Assembly: GCF_025995175.1 (NCBI RefSeq)
Contig: NZ_BAPV01000008.1
Span: 44,082-108,081, forward strand
DNA length: 64,000 nucleotides
From: Asaia krungthepensis NRIC 0535
GTDB taxonomy: Bacteria > Pseudomonadota > Alphaproteobacteria > Acetobacterales > Acetobacteraceae
Reading direction: 5' to 3'
Shown here: piece after piece, positions 45,862 through 55,735 of the stretch
Position numbering within the stretch: position 1 is the stretch's first letter
Layout: the number at the start of each line of letters is the position of its first letter
Translations under genes and position numbers: made by a program
The notes under the pieces: generated by a model
The model's database searches: none
Seen by the model: only the letters and a program-made list of their open reading frames with translations
Told to the model about the DNA's origin: nothing

Positions 45862-46560
45862 TTATCGTGAGACGATCCGCCCATCACGCAGGGTCACGAC
45901 ACGATCCATACGCGACGCCAGCTCCTCGTTATGGGTCGCAATCAACGCGCCCACATTTTCGCTCCGAACCGCATGCAGCAACTCGTCGAACACGGCATCG
46001 GAAGTATGCACATCCAGATTGCCGGTCGGTTCGTCAGCCAGAAGAAGCTTAGGTCGGTTGGCCAGAGCGCGGGCAATGGCCACGCGCTGCTTCTCTCCAC
46101 CCGACAACTTACCGGGTAGATTATGCAGGCGATGCGCCAGACCGAAGCGCGTCAGGAGATCGGTTGCGCGCGCGCGCGCATCACGGGGGGAAACGCCTGC
46201 AATATGCTGGGGGAGAACCACATTCTCCAGTGCCGTGAACTCGGCGAGAAGGTGATGAAACTGATAGACGAAACCCACCTCGTCGCGTCGTATATGCGTG
46301 CGTGCTGTGTCCGACAGGGAGGCCGTGTCACGCCCGACAATGCGCACCCTGCCTTCCTGCGGCGCTTCGAGCAGCCCGGCGATATGAAGCAGTGTCGATT
46401 TGCCCGTACCGCTTGGCGCGACTAGAGCCACGATCTCTCCGGGGAACAGATCGAAAGACGCGCCCTTGAGGATTTCGAGCGTCTCTTCGCCCGAGCGAAA
46501 GCGACGCGTAACGTCCGTCAGGGAAAGGACCGGGACGGTCGCAGGGCTTGTTTCACTCAT
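45862..46560 (-). CDS. lolD: Lipoprotein-releasing ABC transporter ATPase LolD
   Basis: LolD powers release of outer-membrane lipoproteins from the inner membrane to LolA. The 232-residue ATPase has Walker [10 protein letters not shown] near residue 50, the Q-loop, the ABC signature L-S-G-G-E-K-Q-R-V and Walker [13 protein letters not shown]. The Walker A reads A-P-S-G rather than the common G-P/A-S-G, which still fits P-loop rules. Its start overlaps the lolC stop by eight bases. A LolA-like gene is at 1.2-1.8 kb. Confidence 0.94.
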   Translation of the reverse strand: MSETSPATVPVLSLTDVTRRFRSGEETLEILKGASFDLFPGEIVALVAPSGTGKSTLLHIAGLLEAPQEGRVRIVGRDTASLSDTARTHIRRDEVGFVYQFHHLLAEFTALENVVLPQHIAGVSPRDARARATDLLTRFGLAHRLHNLPGKLSGGEKQRVAIARALANRPKLLLADEPTGNLDVHTSDAVFDELLHAVRSENVGALIATHNEELASRMDRVVTLRDGRIVSR

Positions 46561-47800
46561 GGCGCAGCGCCTCGATCGGATCGGTTTTGGCCGCGCGCCA
46601 GGACGGGTAGAGCGTTGCGACGAAAGACAGAGCAAGCGCCATGACCATAACCTCAATGACCTGCGACCAGATCAGCTTGGCTGGCAGGTGCTCGAGATAA
46701 TAGAATTCCGGGTTGAACAGGCTGGTATGGGTCAGATGCTCCACACCATGCTGGATGCGCTCAATATTAAGGCAGAACACGACCCCGATCCCGAAACCGA
46801 TCAGCGTGCCGGACACGCCCACCGAGGCGCCGCACATCAGAAAGATCCGCATGACAGCACCGCGGCTGGCGCCCAATGTGCGCAGCACCGCGATATCGCG
46901 CGTCTTGTCCTTGACCATCATGATCATGGAGGAAATGACGTTGAATGCGGCCACCAGAATGATCAGGGTGAGAATGAGGAACATCACGTTCTGCTGCACG
47001 GTCAGAGCGCCCAGAAACGCGTTATTACTCTGGGTCCAGTCCATCACACGCAGCCTTGGGTCATCCAGACGCTGGGCAATGGCGCGTGTGACAGGCGTAA
47101 CCTCAAGCGGGTCGCGGGTCGCCACCTGAATGAGCGATACCGCGCCGGGCATCATCAGATAGCGCTGCGAGGCTTCCATCGGCATGAGGACGACGCTGGT
47201 GTCGTAGTCGTTAACGCCCGCATCGAAAATCATGACGACATGATAGGCCTTGACGCGCGGCATGTTCCCGAACGGTGTCGCACGGCCATTTAACGAAACG
47301 ACCGTCAGCTTGCTGCCCACACTCAATCCGGCACGTGCGGCCAGAGTCGTGCCGATCGCAATGGCATCGTCACCCTTGAAATCATCCAGCTTGCCGTCGG
47401 TGATATTGTCGCTCAGGGCATGCAGGTCTCGGAGGTCAGACGGTAAAATCCCGCGTACCACGCCGCCCGTGGAATAATTTCCGGCATCGATGAGCACGGT
47501 CCCCTCGGTCATCGGCGTGACGCGGGTGACGTTTTTGACCTCGCGTATGGCAACAACATCATCCTGGTAATTGGTGATGCTGTGCCCCGCGCTGAAGATG
47601 TTCAGATCGCCATTCAGCCCGAGCACGCGGCCCATCAGATCAGCGCGAAACCCGTTCATCACCGCCATGACGATGATGAGCGTCGCCACGCCGAGCGCGA
47701 TGCCGATAAGCGAGAAAATCGCAATGATGGAAACGAAGCGCTCTCCGCGACGGGCGCGCAGATAGCGCCCCGCCACCACGCGCTCGAAGCGGTTGAACAT
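46553..47800 (-). CDS. lolC: Lipoprotein-releasing system permease LolC/LolE
   Basis: A 415-residue inner-membrane permease with one N-terminal helix ([23 protein letters not shown]), a large periplasmic domain and three C-terminal helices carrying the FtsX/MacB-type domain ([15 protein letters not shown]). As is usual in alphaproteobacteria, a single LolC/E-type protein probably forms a homodimer with LolD. It starts three bases after the proS stop and overlaps lolD, giving a proS-lolC-lolD order. Confidence 0.94.
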   Translation of the reverse strand: MFNRFERVVAGRYLRARRGERFVSIIAIFSLIGIALGVATLIIVMAVMNGFRADLMGRVLGLNGDLNIFSAGHSITNYQDDVVAIREVKNVTRVTPMTEGTVLIDAGNYSTGGVVRGILPSDLRDLHALSDNITDGKLDDFKGDDAIAIGTTLAARAGLSVGSKLTVVSLNGRATPFGNMPRVKAYHVVMIFDAGVNDYDTSVVLMPMEASQRYLMMPGAVSLIQVATRDPLEVTPVTRAIAQRLDDPRLRVMDWTQSNNAFLGALTVQQNVMFLILTLIILVAAFNVISSMIMMVKDKTRDIAVLRTLGASRGAVMRIFLMCGASVGVSGTLIGFGIGVVFCLNIERIQHGVEHLTHTSLFNPEFYYLEHLPAKLIWSQVIEVMVMALALSFVATLYPSWRAAKTDPIEALRHE

Positions 47801-47802
47801 GA

Positions 47803-49143
47803 TCAGGCGGCGTCCTTGCCTGCTGAATCAGTACCCAGCACCTTCGCAAGTGCTTCTTCCACAGTCAGCTCGAAGCGTTCGCCGGTCGCACGGCGCTTGA
47901 GTTCGACCTTGCCTTCCTTCGCACCGCGCGGGCCGACGATCATCTGCCAGGGATGACCCATCAGGTCGGCATCGTTGAACTTCACGCCTGCACGCTCGCC
48001 GCGATCGTCATACAGAAATGCGTCAGGCGCTGCGGCATAGAGCTGTTCGCACAGTGCATCCACGGCTTCATCGCCGGGCTTCAGGCTCAGAATGGCAGCG
48101 CGATAAGGCGCAACCGAGTCCGGCCAGATGATCCCGGCCTCGTCATGGCTGGCTTCGATAATTGCGCCGACAAGGCGCGACACACCGATGCCGTACGACC
48201 CCATCTCCGGGAAAAACTGGTTGCCATCGGCACCGCTGACCGAAATCCCCATGGACTCGGTGTATTTGGTGCCGAAATAGAAGATATGCCCGACCTCGAT
48301 ACCGCGCCCCTCACGACGACGCTCGGCAGGCACGTCTTCCCACGCCTTCTCGTCATGCATCTCGTCGGTAGCGGCATAGAATTTCGTGACGCCGCTGAAG
48401 AAGGCGTCAAGGCTCGCATGGTCGGCAATGTCGACGGCCTCATGCAGCCAGTCCTGCTCCTCAAGGGCTGCGTCGAAGAAGACGCCGCTCTCACCCGTGG
48501 GGGCCAGCACCAGGAATTCATGGCTCAGATCGCCACCGATAGGCCCGGTATCGGCCTTCATGGGCACGGCCCGCACACCCAGACGCTGGAAGGTGCGCAG
48601 ATAAGCCAGCATCATGCGGCGATAGGCGGCAACGGCGTCTTCATAGGACGCGTCGAAGGAATAGGCATCCTTCATGAAGAATTCGCGGCCACGCATCACG
48701 CCAAAACGAGGGCGGAGCTCGTCGCGGAACTTCCACTGTACGTGATAAAGCGCCTGGGGCAGCTCACGATAGGATTTGACCGCCTGACCGAAAAGATCGG
48801 TGATCATTTCCTCATTGGTCGGTCCATAAAGCAGCTCGCGGTCCTGCCGGTCGCGGATACGCAGCATTTCCGGTCCATAGGCGTCATAACGGCCGGAGCG
48901 CTTCCATAATTCGGAAGACTGGACGGTTGGCATCAGCACTTCCTGGGCGCCGATGGCGTTCTGCTCTTCCCGTACGATCTGCTCGATATTGCGCAGTACG
49001 CGCAGACCTGCCGGGAGCCAGGCATAGATACCTGCCGATGTCTGACGCACGAGACCGGCACGCAGCATCAGTCGATGCGAGGCGATCTGGGCCTCGGCGG
49101 GCACTTCTTTGAGGGTGGGCAGGAAGCTGCGGGACAGGCGCAT
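47803..49143 (-). CDS. proS: Prolyl-tRNA synthetase (short alphaproteobacterial type)
   Basis: A class II synthetase of 446 residues, lacking the about 180-residue editing insertion found in E. coli ProRS. This is normal for alphaproteobacteria. Motif 1 lies in [15 protein letters not shown], motif 2 in [17 protein letters not shown] and motif 3 in G-S-Y-G-I-G-V-S-R. The anticodon-binding domain is at the C terminus (P-W-Q-M-I-V-G-P-R). Misacylated Ala-tRNA(Pro) would have to be cleared by a separate ProXp-type editor, not seen in the window. Confidence 0.96.
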   Translation of the reverse strand: MRLSRSFLPTLKEVPAEAQIASHRLMLRAGLVRQTSAGIYAWLPAGLRVLRNIEQIVREEQNAIGAQEVLMPTVQSSELWKRSGRYDAYGPEMLRIRDRQDRELLYGPTNEEMITDLFGQAVKSYRELPQALYHVQWKFRDELRPRFGVMRGREFFMKDAYSFDASYEDAVAAYRRMMLAYLRTFQRLGVRAVPMKADTGPIGGDLSHEFLVLAPTGESGVFFDAALEEQDWLHEAVDIADHASLDAFFSGVTKFYAATDEMHDEKAWEDVPAERRREGRGIEVGHIFYFGTKYTESMGISVSGADGNQFFPEMGSYGIGVSRLVGAIIEASHDEAGIIWPDSVAPYRAAILSLKPGDEAVDALCEQLYAAAPDAFLYDDRGERAGVKFNDADLMGHPWQMIVGPRGAKEGKVELKRRATGERFELTVEEALAKVLGTDSAGKDAA

Positions 49144-49212
49144 CGTGAATGACCGTTCTGGAAAAGAAAATGGCGCGCCCGTCAGGGCGCGGTGGTGGCA
49201 AAGGCTGCGGAA

Positions 49213-50859
49213 TCAGACCCGCAGCAGATGGACATCGACAAGAGGGCGCTTCTGGAGCTTGCGCCCCAATGCGCGGCGCAGGGCCGTCTTGGCCGCGTCA
49301 CGGAAGGCATCGTCGTCCTGGCGCAGATCATCGGGGATCTCGTCAATGGCATCGGCAAATTCTTCCGAGATGCGCGTGCTTTCGGGGTCTTCCGACTCAA
49401 GAAGGCCGGGGGCGCTGATCTTGGGCATGCCAATCACATAGCCCTCATCGTCAACCGCAAAGCTGGCGATGACCATGCCGTTGAACAGCATCTTGCGACG
49501 CGCCGCCAGAACGCCGCCGGTCATGGGCAGCAGACGCCCGCCATCGAGCGCGAGACGACCCGTGGGGGCGGTATCCACCACCTCGGCGTGATCCGGGCCC
49601 AGTCGCAGCAGGTCACCATCCTCAAGCAGGATCGCCTCAGCCCCAGTTTCACGAGCGAGAGCAGCATGAGCGGTCAGGTGGCGCCACTCGCCATGGGTTG
49701 GAACGCTCAACTTGGGGCGCACAAGGCTGTAGAGATGACGCAGATCATCCGCCGTGGCATGGCCCGATACATGGACCAGATGATCCTTGTCGGTCAGCAC
49801 TGTGGCGCCGCGACGGGTGAGATTATCCTGCACCGCCATGACCGCCTGCTCATTGCCGGGAATCATGCGCGATGAGTAGATGACCGTGTCGCCCTCACCC
49901 AGCGAGATGTTCGGGTGAACATCCGAGGCAATGCGCGACAGGGCCGAGCGGGGTTCGCCCTGGCTGCCCGTGATGATCATCAGCAAGCGGTTATCCGGAA
50001 CCGAATTCGCCTCGCGCTCATCGAGGAAGGGCGGGATATCCTGCAGATAGCCGCATTCGCGCGCAGCAACCTCGAGATTACGCAGAGAACGCCCGACAAC
50101 CATCACCTGACGCCCGGCCGCCTTCGCCGCACGCGCGATGCTCTCGACACGTGCCACATTGCTGGCAAAGCAGGTGATCGCGACGCGGCCATGCAGCGTC
50201 TTGATCAGATCGGCCATGGAGTCCCGCACCTGGCCTTCTGTGCCGGAAATCCCGTCACGGAAGACATTGGTGCTGTCGCACACCATGGCCAGAACGCCCT
50301 CATCGCCCACAGCCTTGAAAGCGTCGAGATCGGTCAGGGGGCCCACTACAGGCTCGCGATCCAGCTTCAGGTCGCCTGTGTGCACGATCGTGCCATAGGG
50401 GGTGCGCAGCACCAGCGACTGGGCCTCAGGCACGGAATGCGTAACGTTGATGAATTGGAGATCAAACGGCCCGACCGCGAAATGCCCGCCCATCGGGATG
50501 GTATGAATGGTCACCTGCGACAGCAGATGCGCTTCACCCAGCTTACGGCGCAAAACGGCGCTGGCGAAGGGTGTGGCGTAGATCGGGCAGCGCAGCTGCG
50601 GCCAGAGATGCGCGACGGCGCCGAGATGGTCTTCATGCGCATGGGTGATCACAAGACCACACAGGCTCTTGTGTCGCTCGGCGATGAAAAGTGGGTCAGG
50701 CATGAGTATTTCAGCTTCAGGCGTATCGTTGCCCGAAAACCCGATACCGCAATCAATGGCAAGCCATTTGCCATCGAGACAGTACAGGTTGAAATTCATG
50801 CCGATCTCACCCGTCCCGCCGAGCGGCAGGAAGGCCAGACCTTTTTCAGTAATGCTCAT
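49213..50859 (-). CDS. rnj: Ribonuclease J
   Basis: RNase J is a metallo-beta-lactamase/beta-CASP ribonuclease with 5'-exo- and endonuclease activity in mRNA decay and rRNA maturation. The 548-residue protein begins with L-P-L-G-G-T-G-E-I-G-M-N and has the zinc motif T-H-A-H-E-D-H-L-G. H-T-G-D-L-K-L-D, the beta-CASP region (I-I-T-G-S-Q-G-E-P) and V-H-V-S-G-H-A follow. The C-terminal domain ends V-D-V-H-L-L-R-V. It lies between coaX and proS on the same strand, a typical alphaproteobacterial order. Confidence 0.95.
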   Translation of the reverse strand: MSITEKGLAFLPLGGTGEIGMNFNLYCLDGKWLAIDCGIGFSGNDTPEAEILMPDPLFIAERHKSLCGLVITHAHEDHLGAVAHLWPQLRCPIYATPFASAVLRRKLGEAHLLSQVTIHTIPMGGHFAVGPFDLQFINVTHSVPEAQSLVLRTPYGTIVHTGDLKLDREPVVGPLTDLDAFKAVGDEGVLAMVCDSTNVFRDGISGTEGQVRDSMADLIKTLHGRVAITCFASNVARVESIARAAKAAGRQVMVVGRSLRNLEVAARECGYLQDIPPFLDEREANSVPDNRLLMIITGSQGEPRSALSRIASDVHPNISLGEGDTVIYSSRMIPGNEQAVMAVQDNLTRRGATVLTDKDHLVHVSGHATADDLRHLYSLVRPKLSVPTHGEWRHLTAHAALARETGAEAILLEDGDLLRLGPDHAEVVDTAPTGRLALDGGRLLPMTGGVLAARRKMLFNGMVIASFAVDDEGYVIGMPKISAPGLLESEDPESTRISEEFADAIDEIPDDLRQDDDAFRDAAKTALRRALGRKLQKRPLVDVHLLRV

Positions 50860-50893
50860 CGAATGGTCCTAAAAGAGTCAAAAAAACGCACCT

Positions 50894-51685
50894 TCATCCT
50901 GGTGCCGGAATAAATTCGCCCGTGGCATTGCGCGCAGCCAGAAGGCGCAGCCCATCAAGCGTGAGTGTTGGGGCAACATGCTGGAACAGATCTGTTCCCT
51001 CAGAAAAAAGCGGAGCGAGGCCGCCCGTGGCGATCACCTTGATCGGCGTGGCCATCTCAAGCGCGATGCGCGAGACAATTCCCTCCACCAGACCAACATA
51101 CCCCCAGAAAAGCCCCGATCGCATGGCGACAGTCGTGCTCCGTCCAATAGCGGAAGACGGACGCCCGACGCTGATGCGCGGCAGACGCGCGGCGGCCTGA
51201 TGAAGCGCCTCGAGCGACAGATTGACTCCCGGCGCAATCGCCCCGCCGCAAAACGCCCCGTCTTCATCGACAACATCGAAAGTCGTCGCGGTCCCGAAAT
51301 CGACCACCACGAGAGGACCACCGAAGAAATGCTGGGCCGCAAGGCCGTTCAGGCGACGATCGACGCCGACCTCTGCCGGTGTGTCGACCTTGACCGGACA
51401 CCCCCAATCCAGGGCGTTGTTTGCGATAAGCGGCTCGATATCGAGCCACTCGCGACAAAGACGGCGGAGATGATACAGGGCGGCCGGAACGACCGTACCG
51501 ATAATGGCGCGTGAGATGGCGCGATGATTGAGATGGGAGAGTTCGATCAGGCCGAGCAACCAGACGGCATATTCATCGGAGGTCCGTTGATCGTTGGTCG
51601 AAATACGCCATGTGCCGCGCCAATCCTTACCGTCATGGACGGCAAAGACAATATTCGTGTTACCGGCGTCGACAACGAGAAGCAC
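50894..51685 (-). CDS. coaX: Type III pantothenate kinase CoaX
   Basis: CoaX phosphorylates pantothenate, the first step of coenzyme A synthesis. The 263-residue protein has the ASKHA phosphate loop L-V-V-D-A-G-N-T-N at the start. The catalytic aspartate region contains [10 protein letters not shown], and [11 protein letters not shown] and G-G-A-I-A-P-G follow. The start is a GTG with AAGGA eight bases before it, ten bases after the birA stop; an upstream TTG is less likely. Type III enzymes are not inhibited by CoA. Confidence 0.94.
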   Translation of the reverse strand: MLLVVDAGNTNIVFAVHDGKDWRGTWRISTNDQRTSDEYAVWLLGLIELSHLNHRAISRAIIGTVVPAALYHLRRLCREWLDIEPLIANNALDWGCPVKVDTPAEVGVDRRLNGLAAQHFFGGPLVVVDFGTATTFDVVDEDGAFCGGAIAPGVNLSLEALHQAAARLPRISVGRPSSAIGRSTTVAMRSGLFWGYVGLVEGIVSRIALEMATPIKVIATGGLAPLFSEGTDLFQHVAPTLTLDGLRLLAARNATGEFIPAPG

Positions 51686-51695
51686 AGACCATCCT

Positions 51696-52436
51696 TCACC
51701 CAAGCAGTAGAGTATCCCCCGCCGCGATTATCTGAACCTCGTCGCGGTCGGTCTGCAGGAGAAGCCGACCGCACTCATCGAGACCTGCGAAGAAACCCTC
51801 AATATAGTTCCCCCCCCTCTGGACCGCAAGCCGCGAACCCGGTTCATGCGCACGGTCGAGCCAGGCAGCGCGCACTGGCGCAAAACCATCGCGCTCCCAA
51901 CGGGCGAGCCAGCCCCCGAACCGGTCGAGGATTTCGTGCGCCAGGGGGGCAGGTTCTATGCTGGAACCGAGGGCAGCAAGAGAGACTGTCTTGCGTCCCT
52001 CGATCTGCGGGGCAGATTTAAGATTGGTGCCGATACCCGTCACGATCCAGCCGTTTTCCATCCCTCCCCCCCGCTCGATCAGCACGCCGCTGAGCTTGGC
52101 ACCCTGGCAAGTGACATCATTCGGCCACTTCAGGCGCAGCGAGACGTCGGGTACGTGGGGTGAGAGTGCGTCATGCAGCGCCACGGCCACCATGAAGGGC
52201 ATGGCCTCGACGAGCGGTCCGATGCGTGGATGACGACAGATGAAAGAGAAGGAGAGATTACCCTCGGGAGCACTCCATACACGCCCGCGCGTTCCGCGGC
52301 CGGCGTTCTGCTGGAAGGCGAGAACAGCCTTCCCGTGAGGCGCGCCATTTTCTGCTTCGATTTTGCAGGTGTCGGAGGTGGACCCCAGTGTCTCGTGACA
52401 GGTCAGGGTCCAGGGAAAGCCTGGTGTCAGGCTCAT
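51696..52436 (-). CDS. birA: Biotin--[acetyl-CoA-carboxylase] ligase
   Basis: The 246-residue enzyme attaches biotin to the carboxyl carrier protein. There is no N-terminal winged helix, so it is the mono-functional type without repressor activity. The catalytic core shows S-T-S-D-T-C-K, the adenylate-binding G-R-G-T-R-G-R-V-W and L-R-L-K-W-P-N-D-V, and a small C-terminal SH3-like domain (G-R-L-L-L-Q-T-D). It precedes coaX closely. In many alphaproteobacteria it follows the nuo complex I operon, but here tRNA-Val is upstream. Confidence 0.94.
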   Translation of the reverse strand: MSLTPGFPWTLTCHETLGSTSDTCKIEAENGAPHGKAVLAFQQNAGRGTRGRVWSAPEGNLSFSFICRHPRIGPLVEAMPFMVAVALHDALSPHVPDVSLRLKWPNDVTCQGAKLSGVLIERGGGMENGWIVTGIGTNLKSAPQIEGRKTVSLAALGSSIEPAPLAHEILDRFGGWLARWERDGFAPVRAAWLDRAHEPGSRLAVQRGGNYIEGFFAGLDECGRLLLQTDRDEVQIIAAGDTLLLG

Positions 52437-52458
52437 CGCGCTTCCGTAGTCTGAGGAA

Positions 52459-52533
52459 TGGTGGGCGATGACGGGATTGAACCGCCGACCCTCTCGGTGT
52501 AAACGAGACGCTCTACCGCTGAGCTAATCGCCC
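52459..52533 (-). tRNA. tRNA-Val (anticodon UAC)
   Basis: The minus strand reads GGGCGAT ... ATCGCCC-A-CCA, a perfect acceptor stem with encoded CCA. The anticodon stem TCTCG/CGAGA encloses TTTACAC, so the anticodon is TAC (UAC in RNA), reading GUA and other valine codons. The T-loop is TTCAATC. It is 75 bases long. Confidence 0.97.
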
Positions 52534-52582
52534 TCAGGACAGGCGAGAACGAATCGCCGCCTGTCGTGAAAAAGGGGATACG

Positions 52583-52867
52583 TTAACTGACGGCATCCTT
52601 CAAGCCCTTGCCGGGGCGGAAACGGACAGAAACCGAAGCGGGGATATCAATTTCCTCACCCGTACGCGGATTACGCCCCTTGGCCGCCTTGCGCGTGGCG
52701 GTCACGAAGGAGCCAAATCCGACAAGGCGGACTTCCTGCTTGCGGGCCAGCGCTTCCTCAATGCTCGAGAACAGGGCCTCGACCACGTCACCCGCCTTCG
52801 CCTTGGGAAGATCGGTCTTCTCAGCGACGGCCGCGATGAGCTCCTGTTTGTTCAGCGGCTTGTCCAT
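52583..52867 (-). CDS. hup: HU-type DNA-binding protein
   Basis: A 94-residue nucleoid protein of the HU/IHF family. It starts M-D-K-P-L-N-K-Q-E-L-I-A-A-V-A-E-K-T. V-R-L-V-G-F-G-S-F and R-N-P-R-T-G-E-E-I-D-I-P, the DNA-intercalating proline arm, are present. The sequence suits HU more than IHF subunits. AAAGGGAATGAG precedes the ATG. It sits after lon on the same strand, as in many proteobacteria, but a strong hairpin between them suggests separate transcription. Confidence 0.95.
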   Translation of the reverse strand: MDKPLNKQELIAAVAEKTDLPKAKAGDVVEALFSSIEEALARKQEVRLVGFGSFVTATRKAAKGRNPRTGEEIDIPASVSVRFRPGKGLKDAVS

Positions 52868-53072
52868 CTCATTCCCTTTTAGAACTGATCGTGATCCGTT
52901 GCGATGCCGATCCTTCGGCGCGTCTTGCACCGCACTATGAAGCCGTTTTCCCTAACGTCAACAGCGCAGATAACGCCCCGGGCGGACCGATTAACGCTTT
53001 AGCGCAGGATGCGTCTTTCCTGCACTCACCTGAGTACCATCTCCATGCCTGTGCTATGCTCCAAAAACGACA

Positions 53073-53097
53073 ATGGCCGCCCGGAAAGGGCGGCCAT
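53073..53097 (-). terminator. Strong hairpin terminator after lon
   Basis: Ten-base arms ATGGCCGCCC and GGGCGGCCAT enclose a five-base loop 25 bases after the lon stop. A TTTTT run occurs a few bases beyond on the minus strand. Confidence 0.75.
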
Positions 53098-53121
53098 CAT
53101 ACGTTTCGCTCTTATGATACT

Positions 53122-55581
53122 TCAGTGTGGCAACTGGCTCGACAGGCTTTCAGCGGCGCGTGTTGTCGGCACATCGTCCTCCTCGTCCCATTCGATTGCC
53201 TCCGGCGGCCGAACGAGAGCCGCAGCCAGAACCTGATCGACATGAGAAACGGGGATGATCGTCAAGGCGTCTTTCACGTTCGCAGGTATCTCCGCCAGAT
53301 CCTTTTCGTTGTCCTTGGGAATGAACACCGTTGCGATACCAGCGCGCGTTGCTGCCAAGAGCTTCTCCTTCAACCCGCCAATTTCGAGCACGCGACCACG
53401 AAGGGTAATCTCACCCGTCATTGCCACGTCGCGCTTGATGGCAATCCCGGTCATGACGCTGACGATCGACGTCGCCATAGCTACGCCCGCAGATGGACCA
53501 TCCTTGGGCGTTGCCCCTTCAGGGACATGCACATGGATGTCGCGCTTCTCGAAGAGCGACGGCTTGATACCGAAGGTCTGGGCCCGCGAGCGGACATAGG
53601 ACACGGCAGCAGACACACTCTCCTGCATGACCTCGCCCAGCTTGCCGGTGGCCTTAACATGGCCCTTACCCGGCAGCATGACACTCTCGATGGTCAGAAT
53701 CTCGCCACCGACCTCAGTCCAGGCGAGACCCGATACCATGCCCACCAAGTCTTCCGACTCAGTTTCGCCGTGCTTGAACCGACGAATCCCGGAGAACTCC
53801 CCCAAGTTTTCAGGGGTGATGGCAATCGTCTCGACTGAGGATGTGACGAGCCGCTTGACAACCCGGCGTGCAATCTTGGCGATCTCACGCTCAAGATTAC
53901 GAACGCCTGCTTCGCGCGTGTAATGCTGAATCAAGCTGCGCAGCGCTGCGTCGCTGATCGACCATTCATGCGGCTTGAGGTTGTGCGCTTCGGCCTGCTT
54001 ACCCACCAGATGGCGTCGGGCAATTTCGACCTTCTCATCCTCAGTATAGCCCGAGAGACGAATAATCTCCATGCGGTCGAGCAGAGGCTGAGGCATGTTG
54101 AGGCTGTTCGCCGTGGTAACGAACATCACGTCCGACAGATCGTAATCTACTTCGAGATAATGATCGTTGAAGGTGCTGTTCTGCTCGGGGTCCAGCACCT
54201 CGAGCAAGGCAGAAGATGGATCGCCGCGCCAGTCTGACCCCATCTTCTCGATTTCATCGAGCAGGAAGAGTGGGTTCGACGTCTTGGCCTTTTTCATGCC
54301 CTGCACGATTTTGCCCGGCATCGATCCGATATAGGTGCGACGGTGACCGCGGATTTCAGACTCATCATGCACACCGCCAAGCGACATGCGCACATACTGA
54401 CGGCCCGTCGCCTTGGCGATGGAGCGCGCCAGAGAAGTCTTGCCGACGCCCGGAGGGCCAACAAGGCAAAGGATTGGCCCCTTGAGCTTCTGCGAGCGCG
54501 TCTGCACCGCCAGATATTCAAGAATGCGTTCCTTGACCTTTTCCAGGCCGTAATGCTCGGACTCGAGCACCTCTTCCGCAGCCGCAAAATCACGCGACAC
54601 CTTGGAGCGTTTTTTCCAGGGGATCGACAGGATCCAGTCGAGGTAATTACGCACCACAGTCGACTCAGCGGACATGGGGCTCATTCCGCGCAGCTTGCGC
54701 AGTTCGCCCAGCGCCTTTTCACGCGCTTCCTTGCTGAGCTTCGTCTTGGCGATCCGCTCTTCGATTTCAGCGGTCTCGTCGCGCCCGTCCTCGCCTTCAC
54801 CCAGTTCCTTCTGGATCGCCTTGAGCTGCTCGTTCAGATAGTATTCGCGCTGCGTCTTTTCCATCTGGCGCTTGACGCGATTGCGGATCTTCTTCTCAAC
54901 CTGAAGAACGCCGATTTCCTGCTCCATGTGAGCAAAAACCTGCTCCAGACGCTGGCTGACCGAACCGCCCTCCAGAATCTCCTGCTTCTCGGCAATCTTG
55001 AGATTCAGATGACTCGCAATCGTATCGGCCAGCTTCGAGAGATCCTCGATCTGGTTCAGCGAGACCATGACTTCCGGCGCGATCTTCTTGTTGAGCTTGA
55101 TGTATTGCTCGAACTGGGAGATTGCCGTGCGTCCGAGCGCTTCGGCTTCGCTTCCGGACTCCTGTGCGTCCTCCACATCCTCGATTTCGGCCTCGAAATG
55201 GCCGTCAACGTCGTGGAATTCCTTGATACGCGCGCGACGGATGCCCTCGACCAGTACCTTGACCGTGCCATCCGGCAGTTTCAGCAGCTGCAGGATCGTC
55301 GACACCGTACCGAAGCGGTAGATGTCCTCGGCCGGCGGATCATCCTGGGAGGCGTTCTTCTGCGCAACAAGCAGGATCTGCTTGTTGTCACGCGTCACGG
55401 CCTCCAGGGCACGAACCGATTTTTCACGCCCGACAAAGAGCGGAACAATCATATGCGGGAAGACAACAATGTCGCGCAGGGGCAGGACAGCAATCGTCTC
55501 GACGGTCTTCGTCTTGGCTTCTTCCGCACGAGCGGCGGTATTCAGCTTGGACGCCGCGGTCTTCCTCTTTTTCTCAGTCAT
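53122..55581 (-). CDS. lon: ATP-dependent protease Lon
   Basis: Lon is a homohexameric AAA+ protease degrading damaged and regulatory proteins. The 819-residue protein has the N-terminal substrate domain (I-A-V-L-P-L-R-D-I-V-V-F-P-H-M) and a coiled coil. The AAA+ module has Walker A G-P-P-G-V-G-K-T-S and F-L-L-D-E-I-E-K-M. The protease domain has the catalytic Ser in K-D-G-P-S-A-G (S697) and the Lys about 43 residues later in G-L-K-E-K-L-L-A. The length is typical. A heat-shock-type promoter candidate lies about 100 bases upstream. Confidence 0.97.
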   Translation of the reverse strand: MTEKKRKTAASKLNTAARAEEAKTKTVETIAVLPLRDIVVFPHMIVPLFVGREKSVRALEAVTRDNKQILLVAQKNASQDDPPAEDIYRFGTVSTILQLLKLPDGTVKVLVEGIRRARIKEFHDVDGHFEAEIEDVEDAQESGSEAEALGRTAISQFEQYIKLNKKIAPEVMVSLNQIEDLSKLADTIASHLNLKIAEKQEILEGGSVSQRLEQVFAHMEQEIGVLQVEKKIRNRVKRQMEKTQREYYLNEQLKAIQKELGEGEDGRDETAEIEERIAKTKLSKEAREKALGELRKLRGMSPMSAESTVVRNYLDWILSIPWKKRSKVSRDFAAAEEVLESEHYGLEKVKERILEYLAVQTRSQKLKGPILCLVGPPGVGKTSLARSIAKATGRQYVRMSLGGVHDESEIRGHRRTYIGSMPGKIVQGMKKAKTSNPLFLLDEIEKMGSDWRGDPSSALLEVLDPEQNSTFNDHYLEVDYDLSDVMFVTTANSLNMPQPLLDRMEIIRLSGYTEDEKVEIARRHLVGKQAEAHNLKPHEWSISDAALRSLIQHYTREAGVRNLEREIAKIARRVVKRLVTSSVETIAITPENLGEFSGIRRFKHGETESEDLVGMVSGLAWTEVGGEILTIESVMLPGKGHVKATGKLGEVMQESVSAAVSYVRSRAQTFGIKPSLFEKRDIHVHVPEGATPKDGPSAGVAMATSIVSVMTGIAIKRDVAMTGEITLRGRVLEIGGLKEKLLAATRAGIATVFIPKDNEKDLAEIPANVKDALTIIPVSHVDQVLAAALVRPPEAIEWDEEDDVPTTRAAESLSSQLPH

Positions 55582-55654
55582 GGAATCTTGATCTCCTCGA
55601 GGACGATCTCGGCAAGGTCACCCGAAATTTGGCGTGAACGACGCCGCGTAAGCA

Positions 55655-55670
55655 CCGCCTGTACAGGCGG
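55655..55670. repeat. Perfect 16-base palindrome in the lon leader
   Basis: CCGCCTGTACAGGCGG is fully self-complementary with no spacer. It lies in the clpX-lon interval just downstream of the candidate promoter. It may be part of a clpX terminator or a dimer-binding operator. Confidence 0.6.
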
Positions 55671-55679
55671 CCACCTTGT

Positions 55680-55708
55680 ATATGAGAATGGAGGGGTACC
55701 GCGGCAAG
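55680..55708 (-). promoter_or_regulatory. Candidate heat-shock (RpoH) promoter for lon
   Basis: On the minus strand CTTGCC is followed after 15 bases by TCTCATAT. This resembles the sigma-32 pattern CTTGAA N13-17 CCCCATNT in the key CTTG and CATNT positions. lon is commonly RpoH-dependent. Confidence 0.35.
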
Positions 55709-55735
55709 GCGCCCCTCCGGTTTTACCCCGCAGGA

